Source of the DNA: Alphaproteobacteria bacterium
GTDB taxonomy: Bacteria; Pseudomonadota; Alphaproteobacteria; CALKHQ01
DNA length: 64,000 nt
Assembly: GCA_041396705.1 (NCBI GenBank)
Contig: JAWKYB010000018.1
Span: 1-64,000 of the forward strand
Direction of reading: 5' to 3'
Within the stretch, counting starts at the first letter, position 1. Each line of letters begins with the position of its first letter. A program made the position numbers and the translations under genes. This document shows, in pieces, positions 9,281 through 20,794 of this stretch. The notes beneath the pieces are model-generated. The model saw only the letters and a list, made by a program, of their open reading frames with translations. It ran no database searches and had not been told where the DNA came from.

Positions 9281-10137
9281 GTCTTCGGGCCCGTGAGCCG
9301 GTGGATACGCACGCCGCCGCCGTGCGGAGCGCGGCAGGTCTTGGCATAGCGCCCGACTTGATGAGCCGTTAACGTTAACCCGTGATTGATTGCGCCGCCG
9401 GCGCGGGCGTCGGCGGCGGTGCCGATTGCAGCGAAATCGACAAAATCGAAACAATCGTCCGACGAGTACGCGAATATTAACCATGTTAACCCGGTCACGC
9501 CTCCATGCCGGCTGCATGGGACAGCCGCGCCGTTTTTCTGCGTGGTAAGACATGGCGGACAGCAACGCGATCGGTCAATTCGGCCGACACCCAAGGCGCG
9601 AGCGCGCAGCTGGGCGGAGGAATTCAGGCGCGCACCGGCGCGGCGCCGAGGAGGTCGACGGCCACGTGAACGACGCCGCGGTGTGTTCTGCCGGCGACGG
9701 CATGATGATGACGTCGCCGGGCGGCGGCCTGGCTTCCGACCCGATGGCGCGCCGGTTGCCGATCCACGCAGCTATGGCGCCGGACCGCCGACGGCGACGA
9801 CGGACCCGCCCGCCGCGCTGGCCCCGCGACCGGTCCCGCGGTGGAGGCAGCGGGGGGTCGGCGCCGACGGCGCAACGGCGCTGGTTTCGCGCCGACGATG
9901 CCGGCGACGTTGCGCTCGACGGCGCGGCGACAGGGTGCCGACACCAGCCCGCAGGCGCCGGCCGGCGACGGCGGCAGCGCCGGTTTGGCCGCCGGCGCGA
10001 TGGGCGGAGGTCGCGGCCGAGCCGATGGATCCGCCGGCGCGCCTCGCCGGCCGTTGACGGCCGCGAGGAACCCGATCTCGGCGACGGCGTCCAGCCGGTG
10101 CGCTCGCTCTACGACATTTCCGATCTGGCCGACGGCG
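8604..10137. repeat. Direct repeat, degraded copy (ABC-1 N-terminus, promoter, adhesin start)
   Basis: This stretch matches 13665-15317 from end to end. Between the left boundary and the adhesin ATG it is 948 bases against 1019 in the other copy. From that ATG to the first cadherin unit it is 585 against 633. Nearly all differences I checked are one- to three-base losses here (for example in GC runs), with only a few substitutions. The losses fall in coding and non-coding parts alike and ignore reading frame. Confidence 0.85.
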
Positions 10138-13100
10138 ACGCGACGGCGAACACCATCTCGGAGAGCGCGTCACCGACGGCACCGCGGTCGGCATCACGGC
10201 GTTGGCGACTGATCCGACGCGACCGACACGTCAGCTACAGCCTGGACCGACGATGCCGGCGGGCGCTTCGCCATCGACGCGGCGACGGGCGTGGTCACCG
10301 TCGCCGATGCTTCGCTGCTCGACTACGAGACCGCGACCGCACGGTCACGGTGCAGGCGACCAGACGGCTCGACCTCGACCCAGACCTTCACCGTCAATCT
10401 GGATGACCGTCGAGGCTTCGGTCGGTGCGGTGCGACGGCGACGCGACGGCGAACACATCTCCGAGAGCGTGGCGGACGGTGCGGCCGTGGGGATCACGGC
10501 GCTGGCGACCGACGCCGACGCGACCGACACGGTGAGCTACAGCCTGACCGACGATGCCGGCGGACGCTTCGCCATCGACGCGGCGACCGGCGTGGTCACG
10601 TCGCCGACGCCTCGCTGCTCGACTACGAGACGGCGACCTCACACGGTCACCGTCCTGGCAACGACCGATGGCTCACCTCGACCCAGACCTTCACCGTCAA
10701 TCTGAGCGACGACACGTCGGAGGCCGCAGTCGGTGGTATCCGACGGCGACGCCACCGCCAACACATCTCGAGAGCGTGCCGACGGCGCCGCGGTCGGGAT
10801 CACGGCGCTGGCCCGACCCGACGCCACCGACGGTGACCTACCTGACCGACGATGCCGGCGCGCGCCATCGGCGGCGACTGGCGTGGTCACCGTGGCTGAT
10901 GCTTCGCTGCTCGATACGAGACCGCGACCTCGCACACCGTCACCGTGCTGGCAACGCACGATGGCTGACACCGACGTCACCCCTGACCGACGACACGTCG
11001 AGGCTCCGTCGTGCGGTCCGACGGCGACGCCACCGCCAACACCATCTCGGAGAGCGTGGCCGACGGTGCGGCGGTCACCGCGCTCGCGCCGACGCGACCG
11101 ACACGGTCAGCTACAGCCTGACCGGCGGCCGCTTCGCATCGACGCGGCGACCGGCAGTCGCGGACGCGCGCTCTGTATGAGCGCGACCTCCACACCGTCT
11201 GCAGGCGACCGACCGATGGCTCGACCTCGACCCAACGTCACCATCACCCTCACCGACGACACATCGGAGGCTGCCGTCGGTGGAGCGACGCGACGGCGAA
11301 CACCATCTCGGAGAGCGTGGCCGACGGCACCGTGGGGATCACGCGTTGGCGACCGATGCCGATACCGACACGGTGACCTACAGCCTGACCGACGATGCCG
11401 GCCTTGCCATCGACGCGGCGACGGGCGTGGTCACCGTGCCGATGCCTCTGCTCGACTACGAGACCGCGACCCACACGGTACCGTGCAGGCGACGACGGCT
11501 GACCTCGACCCAGACCTTCACGTCAACACCGACGACACCTCGGAGGCTTCGGGGCGCGGTCGCGACAGCGATGCGACCGCCAACACCATCTCCGAGAGTG
11601 TCGACGGCGGCCGGATCACGGCGCTGGCCTGACCCGACGCGACACGGTGACCTAACCTGACCGACGATGCCGCGGGCGCCCATCGACGCGGCGACCGGCG
11701 TGGTCACCGTCGCCGATGCCTCGCTGCTCGATTACGAGACGGCGACCTCGCACACGGTCACCGTGCAACCACCGATGGCTCGACCTCGACCCAGACCTTC
11801 ACCGTCAATCTGACCGACGACACGTCGGAGGCTTCGGTCGGTGCGGTCCGACAGCGACGCCACGGCGAACACGATCTCCGAGAGCGTGTCGGACGACGCG
11901 GCCGTGGGCATCACCGCGTTGGCCTCGACGCGGAGCGACCGACATGGTGACCAACAGCCTGACGACGACGCCGTATACTGCCGCCATCGACGCGGCACCG
12001 GCGTGGTCACCGTCGCCGATGCCTCGCTGCTCGATTACGAGACCGCGACCTCGCACACGGTCACCGTGCAGGCGACCTCCGACGCTCGACCTCGACCAGA
12101 CCTTCACCATCTGACCGACGACACTCGGAGGCGGTCGGTGCGGTCCGACGGCGACGCCACGGCGAACACGATCTCGAGAGCGTGGCGACGTGCGCGGTGG
12201 ATCACCGCGCTTGGACGCCACCGACGGTGACCTACAGCCTGACCGACGATGCCGGCGCGCTTCGCCATCGACGCGGCGACCGGTGTGGTCACCGTGGCCG
12301 ATGCTTCGCTGCTCGACTACGAGACCGCGACCTCGCACACCGTCACCGTGCAGGCGACCTCGACCGATGGCTCGACGTCGACCCAGACGTTCACCGTCAA
12401 CTGACCGACGACACGTCGGAGGCTGCCGTCGGTGCGGTCAGCGACGGCGACGCCACGGCGAACACGATCTCCGAGAGCGTGTCGGACGGCGCGGCGGTGG
12501 GGATCACCGCGCTGGCGACCGATGCCGACGCCACCGACACGGTCAGCTACAGCCTGACCGACGATGCCGGCGGCCGCTTCGCCATCGACGCGGCGACCGG
12601 CGTGGTCCGTCGCCGACGCCTCGCTGCTCGATGAGACGGCGACCTCGCACAGGTCACCGTCCTCGCAACGAGCACGGATGGCTCACCTCGACCCAACCTT
12701 CACCGTCACTGAGCGACGACGTGGAGTGCAGTCGGCAGTATCCGGCGACGCCACCGCCAACACCATCTCGGAGAGCGTGGCCGACGGCGCGGCGGTCGGG
12801 ATCACCGCGCTGGCGACCGATCCCGACGCCACCGACACGGTGACCTGCGACCGACGATGCCGGCGGATCGCCATCGATGCGGCGACCGGCGTGGTCACCG
12901 TCGCCGATGCTTCGCTGCTGGATTACGAGACCGCGACTCGCACACCGTCACCGTGCTGGCAACGCCGATGGCTCGACCTCGACCCAGACGTTCACGATCG
13001 CCCTCACCGACGACGTCGGAGGCCTCGGTCGGTGCGGTCCGACGGCGACGCCACCGCCAACACCATCTCGGAGAGCGTGGCCGACGGCGCGGCGGTGGGG

Positions 13101-13664
13101 ATCACCGCGCCGGCCGACGCGGATGCGACCGACACGGTCAGCTACAGCCTGACCGACGACGCCGGCGGCCTCGCCATCGACGCGGCGACCGGCGCACCGT
13201 CGCCGACGCCTCGCTGCTCGACTATGAGACGGCGACCTCCACGGTCACGTGCGAGCACGCGATGGCCGACCTCGACCAGACCTTCACCATCTGAGCGACG
13301 ACAGTCGGAGGCCGCAGTCGGTGCAGTATCCGACGGCGACGCCACCGCCAACACCATCTCGGAGCGCCGACGGCGCGGCGGTCGGGATCACCGCGCTGGC
13401 CCGATGCCGACGCCACCGACACGGTGACCTGCCGACCGACGATGCCGGCGCGTGCCATCGATGCGGGACCGGCGTGGTCACCGTCGCCGATGCCGCTGCT
13501 GGATTACGAAGCGACCTGCCACCGTCACCGTGCTGGCAACAGCAGATGGCTCGACTCGACCCAGACGTTCACGATCGCCCTCACCGACGACACGTCGAGG
13601 CTCGGTCGGTGCGGTCCGACAGCGACGCGGCGGCGAACACCATCTCGAGAGCGTCACCGACGGT
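9552..13664 (+). pseudogene. Degraded second version of the RTX adhesin N-terminus and cadherin array
   Basis: It begins with the same ATG context as the intact adhesin (MADSNAI) and then loses frame within about 15 codons. The Ala/Asp/Gly-rich leader, the RSLYDISDLADGDA junction and about 12 cadherin-like units can be followed piecewise across all three frames. No open frame is longer than about 300 codons. At 13664/13665 it stops in mid-unit and the sequence switches abruptly to the complementary-strand ABC transporter. It lacks the LamG, RTX and secretion-signal parts, so even if expressed it could not be exported. Confidence 0.75.
10130..13664. repeat. Array of about 12 cadherin-like repeat units, frame-broken
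   Basis: The unit core (GDATANTISESV, then TDDAGGRFAIDAATG, then ASLLDYETATSHTV) recurs about every 290-305 bases. The intact copy has a period of 318 bases (106 codons) at 15317-15635. Units 1 to 12 are near-identical in sequence except for scattered base losses, and unit 13 is cut at 13664. The lower period again points to missing bases. The array suggests that the real adhesin contains many more cadherin-like units than the two consecutive ones left in the clean gene. Confidence 0.75.
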
Positions 13665-14377
13665 CGGCGGATCATCAGCGTCTCCAGCGCCAGTGCCTTC
13701 ACGGTCTCGATCCCGGTCAGGGTCTCGACCACGAAGCTGTAGCGGCGGTCGTCGACGCCGGCGCGCGCGTCCAGGGCGCGGTTCAGCCGCCGGCCGACGA
13801 CGGCAATGCTCAGCGCGCACAGCGTCGCGACCGCGACCGGCACCAGGATCAGGTGTCCGCCGATCAGGGCGATCAGGGCGAGGAACAGCAGCATGAACGG
13901 CAGGTCGACCACGTTCTGCGCGGCCTGGCCGCCGTAGAATTCGCGCACCGTATCGATGGCGGCGAAACGCTCCAGCCGCTGGCCGACCGGGCTCCGCTCG
14001 AACACCTCGATCGGGGCGCCCAGCATGCGCCTGGCCAGCGCGCAGCTGGTGCGGTGCTCGAACCGGGCGGTCGCCCAGGCCTGCAGCGACGAGCGCACGA
14101 TGCGCACCAGCGCGTCGAGCAGCAGCGCGACGATCAGGCCGACGATCAGGGCCGTCAGGGTGGCGGTGGCCTGGTTCGGGATGATCCGGTCATAGGCCTG
14201 CAGCAGCACCATCGGCAGCGCCAGCGCCAGCAGGTTGGTGGCGAGGGTGGCCGCGACCACGCCCGGCCGCACCGCCTGCAGCGCGGCCATGCGCGCAAGC
14301 CGCAGGCCGCCGCGTTTGCCGTCGGTCGGCCATGGGCCGCTGCCCGGGTGGCTGGAGAGTGCAGGCGATCGCGCCAA
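13665..14377 (-). pseudogene. Type I secretion ABC transporter, first subunit: clean N-terminal fragment
   Basis: This is the N-terminal membrane domain of the exporter whose C-terminal half lies at 7581-8510. It reads from TTG at 14377 through ALALPMVLLQAYDRIIPNQ, HRTSCALARRMLGAP and ETLTGIETVKALALETLMIRR. At 13665 homology ends and the frame runs into cadherin-repeat DNA. No C39-like domain precedes the first helix. Divergent from the adhesin, it would be the first gene of the secretion operon if the 5-kb patch between the two halves were removed. Confidence 0.75.
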
Positions 14378-14683
14378 GTCGTCGGGCCCGTGAGCCGGTG
14401 GATACGCAATGCCGCCGCCGTGCGGAGCGCGGCAGGTGGCGCCTTTGGCATAGCGCCCGACTGTTTGATGAGCCGTTAACGTTAACCCCGTGATTTCGCT
14501 CGGATTGCGCCGCCGGCGCGGGCGTCGGCGGCGGTGCCGATTGCAGCGAAATCCAATAAAAATCGAAACAATCGTCCGACGAGTACGCGCGAATATTAAC
14601 GCATCGTTGAACCCGGCTGGTCACGCTGGCCCCATGCCGGCTGCATGGGACAGCCGCGCCGTTTTTTCTGCGTCAGGTAAGAC
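14378..14683. promoter_or_regulatory. Divergent promoter region between secretion operon and adhesin
   Basis: This roughly 300-base gene-free stretch is AT-richer than its surroundings. It holds a perfect 12-bp palindrome GTTAACGTTAAC at 14475-14486, also kept in the degraded copy at 9368-9379, and further TTAAC-like words near 14597. Such a palindrome between divergent genes is a good candidate operator for joint control of exporter and substrate. I cannot name the regulator and see no convincing -35/-10 pair. Confidence 0.5.
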
Positions 14684-17600
14684 ATGGCGGACAGCAACGC
14701 GATCGTGGTCAATTCGGCCGACACCCACGGCGGCGCGGGCGCGCAGCTGGAGGCGGAGGAATTCGAGCGCGCGCACCGGCGCGGCGCCGAGGAGGTCGAC
14801 CCGGCCATCGTGAACGACGCCGCGGTGCGTTCTGCCGGCGACGGCATGATGATGACGTCGCTGGGCGGCGCGGCCTGGCTTTCCGACCCCGATGGCGCGC
14901 CGGTTGCCGATCCCGCACGCAGCTATGGCGCCGGACCCGCCGACGGCGACGACGGACCCGCGCCGGCCGCGCTGGCTCCCGCGACCGGTCCCGCGGTGGA
15001 GGGCAGCGGGGCGGTCGGCGCCGACGGCGCAAGCGGCGCTTTCGGTTTCGCGGCCGACGATGCCGGCGACGTTGCGCTCGACGGCGCGGCGACGGGGGGT
15101 GCCGGCACCGGCCCGCAGGCGCCGGCCGGCGACGGCGGCGGCGCGCCGGTTGCGGCCGCCGGCGCGATGGCGTGGGCGGAGGTCGCGGCCGAGCCGATGG
15201 ATCCTGCCGAGCGCAGCGCCCCCGCCGGTCCGCTCGACGGCCGCGAGGAACTCGATCTCGGCGACGGCGTCCAGCCGGTGCGCTCGCTCTACGACATTTC
15301 CGATCTGGCCGACGGCGACGCGACGGCCAACGCTATCTCCGAGAGTGTCGCCAACGGCACCGCGGTCGGGATCACCGCGCTGGCGACCGATGCCGACGCC
15401 ACCGACACGGTGACCTACAGCCTGACCGACGATGCCGGCGGGCGATTCGCCATCGATGCGGCGACCGGCGTGGTCACCGTCGCCGATGCTTCGCTGCTGG
15501 ATTACGAGACCGCGACCTCGCACACCGTCACCGTGCTGGCAACGAGCACAGATGGCTCGACCTCGACCCAGACGTTCACGATCGCCCTCACCGACGACAC
15601 GTCGGAGGCCTCGGTCGGTGCGGTATCCGACGGCGACGCCACCGCCAACACCATCTCGGAGAGCGTGGCCGACGGTGCGGCGGTGGGGATCACCGCGCTC
15701 GCGACCGACGCGGATGCGACCGACACGGTCAGCTACAGCCTGACCGACGACGCCGGCGGGCGCTTCGCCATCGACGCGGCGACCGGCGTGGTCACCGTCG
15801 CCGATGCCTCGCTGCTCGACTACGAGACCGCGACCTCGCACACCGTCACCGTGCAGGCGACCTCGACCGATGGCTCGACCTCGAGCCAGACCTTCACCGT
15901 CAACCTCACCGATGCCAACGAGGCGCCGACCGATCTTTCGCTCGCCAGAAATGGCGGTATCGACCTGAATGCGGACGGGGGCAACAACGCCTATCTCTCC
16001 GCTGTCGACAGCGGCGACATTGTCGGCGGCCTGAGCGCGCTGACCATTGAGGTGCAGTTCGCGTCCTCGAGCCTCGGCTCCGACGGATCGCCGTTGTTCA
16101 GCTACCATGCCGGCGGCGCCAGCGACGAGATCGAGTTGGCCGTCTACGACAGGGGCAGCTACTCGGAATTCTGGATCGAGATCGGCGAGCAGGCGACTGC
16201 GGTCAGTGGGTATGATCCTCGCGGCCTGTTCGACGGCAATCAGCACCAGGTCTCGCTGACCTGGGACAGCGCGACCGGCAGCTACGAGATCTACGTCGAC
16301 GGTACCGCGGTCGCTGGCGGAACCGGTATCGCCACGGGGCACACCATCGCGTCCGGCGGCACGATCGTGCTCGGGCAGGAGCAAGACAGCAACGGCGGGA
16401 GCTTCGACAGCGGCCAGGTATTTGACGGAACGCTCTATGACGTCCGCGTCTTCAACGACGTCCGCACTGCCCAAGAGATAGCGGACAACGCGTTCACCCA
16501 GGTCGACAGTACCGAGTCCGGCTTGGTCGCCGATTGGCAGATGGACAGCCTGTCCGGTGGGACGACTGCGGATGCGGTAGCCGGCAACGACCTGACCGTC
16601 GGCAACGTCACCGGCACCGGCTGGACAAACAGCACACCAGCGCTATCGACAACCGTGACCGAGGGCGCCGCCGACGGCACGTTCGTCGCCAAGGTTTCGG
16701 CGACCGATCCCGATTCGGGCGAAACGTTTACCTATTCGCTGACCGACGATGCCGGCGGTCGTTTCGCCATTGACGCAACGAGCGGCCAGATCACGGTCGC
16801 CAACAGCGCACTGCTCGACTATGAGACGTCCACGAGCCACCAAATCTCGGTGCAGGTGACCGATAGTGGTGGCAACACCTATGGCGAAACCTACACGATC
16901 GACCTTGCCGATGGAAACGATGCCCCGACCGACCTGACGATGGCGGCCAACGGCGGCGTTGCCCTAAATATCGACGGGGGCAACAACGCGTATCTTTATG
17001 CGACGAATGGCGGCGATATCGTCGGCGGCCTGACAGCGCTGACAATCGAAACCACGTTCAGCGCGACCACGCTGGGCTCCACCGGGTCGCCATTGTTCAG
17101 CTACAATGTCGTCGGCGCCAGCGATGAAATCGAGCTTTCGGTCTATACCAACAATGGCGGCCCGCATTTCCAGTTCGAGGTTTCCGAAGAGACAGCCTTT
17201 GCGCTCGACTACGACGCGTCGGTTCTGTTCGACGGCAAAGAGCATCAGGTCTCGGCAACCTGGGACAGCGCCACGGGCGCGTGGGAGATCTATGTCGACG
17301 GCAGCAGGATCGCGAGCGGTACCGGCATCGCGACCGGCGCGACAATCGCGTCGGGCGGCACCATCGTGCTCGGTCAGGAACAAGATTCGCTCGGCGGCGG
17401 GTTCGACAACACGAGCGTATTCGAAGGAACGATCCACGACGTCCGCATTTTCGACGACGTTCGCACCGCGCAGGAGATCGCAGACAACGTTTTCGGCCAG
17501 GTCGAAGGCACCGAACCCGGCCTGCTGGCCAACTGGCGGATGGATGACCTGTCTGGGGGTGTAACCACGGATTCGGTGTCGGGCAACGACCTAACGGTCG

Positions 17601-18646
17601 GCAATGTGAGCGGAACGGGCTGGACCAGCAGCACGCCGTCGCTGGTTCTTGGCGTCGCGGAAGGCGTTCAAACCGGTTACCTAGTCGGGACCATGTCGGC
17701 GACAGACCCCGATGCAACCGACGGCTTCACTTATGCGTTGACCGACAACGCCGGCGGCCGGTTCGCGATCGACGCGACAACCGGCGAAATCACGGTCGCG
17801 GATGCTTCGTTGATCGACCATGAGTCCGCGACAAGTCACGACATTACCGTTCGTGTCTCGGATCTGTCGGGCGCGACCTACAGTGAGATCATCACAATAA
17901 GCATCAACGATGTTGATGACTCGGCCGACAGCAATGACACGATCTACGGGGATGGCACCAACAATACGATCTATGCCGGCGGCGGAAACGATACCGTATG
18001 GGCGGCCGGCGGGCAGGACTATGTCGACGGCGGCTCCGGCAACGACCTTCTCGGCGGGGACGACGGCAACGACACGATCTATGCGGGTTCGGGCCGCGAC
18101 ACCGTGTGGGGCGGCGCCGGTGCCGACACGCTGTTCGGTGGCGCCGACAGCGATTCGATCGGCGGCGACGCCGGCAACGACAAGCTTTTCGGCGGCGCGG
18201 GCAACGATACCCTTTGGGGTGGCGCCGACAACGACACCGTCGACGGCGGAGTCGGCGATGACTCGCTCGAAGGCGGCGGCGGCAACGATTCTCTCATCGG
18301 TGGAGCCGGCAACGACACGATGCTCGGCGACGCAGGTTCCGACACCCTGCTCGGCGGCGCCGGCGACGACGCGATGTATGGCGGTGCCGGCGACGACACC
18401 TTCATCCTGGCGCTCGGCGGCGGCACCGACACGGCGGACGGCGGCGCCGGCTGGTCCGACACGATCATGATCGAGGGGATGACCCAGGCGCCGAACACCG
18501 GCGATTGGACCTTCACCCTGACCAGCGGCACGGTGACCGCGACAGGCGCAGACTATGTCACCTTCTCGGCCGACGCCGACGGCTATGTCGACCTGGACGA
18601 CGGCACGCGGCTGAACTTCGTCGACATGGAGCGGCTGGAGTGGTGA
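14684..18646 (+). CDS. Large RTX adhesin: cadherin-like, LamG-like and Ca-binding repeats
   Basis: The 1320-residue protein has no N-terminal signal. Its order is: an Ala/Gly/Asp-rich leader (1-205), two cadherin-like units (about 208-408), a LamG/concanavalin-like domain (412-650), a third cadherin-like unit (about 652-745), a second LamG-like domain (745-985) closely similar to the first, and a fourth cadherin-like unit (about 986-1080). Then come GGxGxDxx RTX nonapeptides (1081-1247) that fold on calcium outside the cell, and a C-terminal type I secretion signal ending in LNFVDMERLEW. It is divergent from its presumed exporter. A role in surface attachment or biofilm is inferred from architecture. 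The leader and first repeats occur again, damaged, at 9552-13664, so the real repeat number may be larger. Confidence 0.9.
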   Translation: MADSNAIVVNSADTHGGAGAQLEAEEFERAHRRGAEEVDPAIVNDAAVRSAGDGMMMTSLGGAAWLSDPDGAPVADPARSYGAGPADGDDGPAPAALAPATGPAVEGSGAVGADGASGAFGFAADDAGDVALDGAATGGAGTGPQAPAGDGGGAPVAAAGAMAWAEVAAEPMDPAERSAPAGPLDGREELDLGDGVQPVRSLYDISDLADGDATANAISESVANGTAVGITALATDADATDTVTYSLTDDAGGRFAIDAATGVVTVADASLLDYETATSHTVTVLATSTDGSTSTQTFTIALTDDTSEASVGAVSDGDATANTISESVADGAAVGITALATDADATDTVSYSLTDDAGGRFAIDAATGVVTVADASLLDYETATSHTVTVQATSTDGSTSSQTFTVNLTDANEAPTDLSLARNGGIDLNADGGNNAYLSAVDSGDIVGGLSALTIEVQFASSSLGSDGSPLFSYHAGGASDEIELAVYDRGSYSEFWIEIGEQATAVSGYDPRGLFDGNQHQVSLTWDSATGSYEIYVDGTAVAGGTGIATGHTIASGGTIVLGQEQDSNGGSFDSGQVFDGTLYDVRVFNDVRTAQEIADNAFTQVDSTESGLVADWQMDSLSGGTTADAVAGNDLTVGNVTGTGWTNSTPALSTTVTEGAADGTFVAKVSATDPDSGETFTYSLTDDAGGRFAIDATSGQITVANSALLDYETSTSHQISVQVTDSGGNTYGETYTIDLADGNDAPTDLTMAANGGVALNIDGGNNAYLYATNGGDIVGGLTALTIETTFSATTLGSTGSPLFSYNVVGASDEIELSVYTNNGGPHFQFEVSEETAFALDYDASVLFDGKEHQVSATWDSATGAWEIYVDGSRIASGTGIATGATIASGGTIVLGQEQDSLGGGFDNTSVFEGTIHDVRIFDDVRTAQEIADNVFGQVEGTEPGLLANWRMDDLSGGVTTDSVSGNDLTVGNVSGTGWTSSTPSLVLGVAEGVQTGYLVGTMSATDPDATDGFTYALTDNAGGRFAIDATTGEITVADASLIDHESATSHDITVRVSDLSGATYSEIITISINDVDDSADSNDTIYGDGTNNTIYAGGGNDTVWAAGGQDYVDGGSGNDLLGGDDGNDTIYAGSGRDTVWGGAGADTLFGGADSDSIGGDAGNDKLFGGAGNDTLWGGADNDTVDGGVGDDSLEGGGGNDSLIGGAGNDTMLGDAGSDTLLGGAGDDAMYGGAGDDTFILALGGGTDTADGGAGWSDTIMIEGMTQAPNTGDWTFTLTSGTVTATGADYVTFSADADGYVDLDDGTRLNFVDMERLEW

Positions 18647-18703
18647 CCGGCGCGCACTGAGGCCTTGCGCCGTCGCGCGAATTCGCGCACATCCGCTGCC
18701 GTC

Positions 18704-19840
<1,137 letters not shown>

Positions 19841-19858
19841 GCGCTCCTGGGTGCCGGC

Positions 19859-20197
19859 TCAGTTGCCGCCGAGCGGCTGCAGCACGCCGGGATGGGTCAG
19901 AACACCGGACCAGGGGCCGGACCTCGTGTCGGCCTGGGTCTGCGAGCACATCGCCGTTCGCCCGGTCTCGATCAGGCCGGTGGCCGGGTTCTCTGCGTTG
20001 CAGGTCTTGTTCCACAGCGCCGAGCAACCGTAGCCGACGCTGTCGTAGATGCGCACGGCCGACATGTTGGCGGTTTCGCAGACGCATTCGCAGCGCACGC
20101 TCTCGGCCGGCTGGTCGTCGACCGCGAACGCGTGATCCGTGACGAGAACGACCGCCAGGGCCGCCAGCGCAAGACAGGCGGATGACCGTTGAACCAA
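19859..20197 (-). CDS. Secreted six-cysteine protein, paralogue A
   Basis: The 112-residue protein has a signal peptide ending near HAFA. The TTG at 20197 is chosen because GGAG lies eight bases upstream, while the longer frame starts inside that ribosome site. The mature part has CECVCETAN, then YDSVGYGCSALWNKTCN, then ENPATGLIETGR and a last Cys. These six cysteines are shared with the neighbouring paralogue. I do not recognise the family. Even Cys number plus export suggests disulfides in the periplasm or outside the cell. Confidence 0.7.
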   Translation of the reverse strand: MVQRSSACLALAALAVVLVTDHAFAVDDQPAESVRCECVCETANMSAVRIYDSVGYGCSALWNKTCNAENPATGLIETGRTAMCSQTQADTRSGPWSGVLTHPGVLQPLGGN

Positions 20198-20297
20198 GAT
20201 ATCACTCCTTCGTCGCAACCGGTGGCGTCGCGGCGCGGAAGCCGATGCCGGGAGGCCCGTTGGGTCCCGGTGCCCGCGATCCGGCCGCGCGCCCCGA

Positions 20298-20669
20298 TCA
20301 GTTGCGGAAATTGCCGTTCAGCAGCGGCTGGAACACCTGCGGCGTGGACGGTGCGATGACGCCGGAATCCTGCAGGACGCCGGCATTGGCGCGGGACTGA
20401 TCGCTGGGCCGTGTCGGCGAGCAGCCCCACAGCCGGCCGGTCTCGATCAGGCCGGTGTTCGGATTCTCGATGTTGCAGGTCTTGTTCTCCAGTGCGGCGC
20501 AGCCGTAGCCGACGCTGTCGTACTCGCCGTAGTAGCCCGAGTTCGCGGTCTCGCAGTAGCAGTCGCAGCGGGAACCGCCGCCCCCGACGTTGTCGAGGGC
20601 CAGCGCCGGCGACGCGGCGGCGATGGCAGCGACGGCGAGGCCGAAAAGTCCAACGAAACGCTTGCGCAT
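20298..20669 (-). CDS. Secreted six-cysteine protein, paralogue B
   Basis: The 123-residue protein starts at ATG 20669 with GGAG seven bases upstream. A clear signal peptide (cleavage near ALA) is followed by CDCYCETAN, YDSVGYGCAALENKTCN and ENPNTGLIETGR, the same framework as the gene 100 bases downstream. The segment between the first three cysteines and YDSVGYGC differs (YYGEY here, AVRI there), and so do the tails. Tandem duplication within this lineage is likely. Function unknown. Confidence 0.7.
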   Translation of the reverse strand: MRKRFVGLFGLAVAAIAAASPALALDNVGGGGSRCDCYCETANSGYYGEYDSVGYGCAALENKTCNIENPNTGLIETGRLWGCSPTRPSDQSRANAGVLQDSGVIAPSTPQVFQPLLNGNFRN

Positions 20670-20794
20670 GAAACGCTCCACTGACCCTGCCGATGCTGGA
20701 TCGCATCGGCGGCAGTCATAGGGCGCGCGCCGCCTGAACAAGGTTCATTGCGCGGCTGTGATCGCGCTCACAGCGGCGTGGCACGACGGGGATC

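Larger units (their letters stand above)
13665..15317. repeat. Direct repeat, clean copy (ABC-1 N-terminus, promoter, adhesin start)
   Basis: This is the partner of 8604-10137. It keeps open reading frames on both strands (exporter N-terminus leftward, adhesin rightward). The left boundary is sharp: both copies share GGCGGATCATCAGCG, preceded by unrelated sequence. Confidence 0.85.

Noticed and set aside
10130..13664. CRISPR-like regular repetition
   Set aside because: The period is about 300 bases, the spacers are as repetitive as the repeats, and the units translate to cadherin-like domains.
8604..15317. A composite transposon or IS-mediated duplication
   Set aside because: No transposase, inverted terminal repeats or target-site duplication flank either copy, and the differences are almost only small base losses.
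14621..16474. A 617-codon antisense open frame over the adhesin
   Set aside because: It mirrors the repetitive GC-rich adhesin codons, has no family match and no ribosome site.
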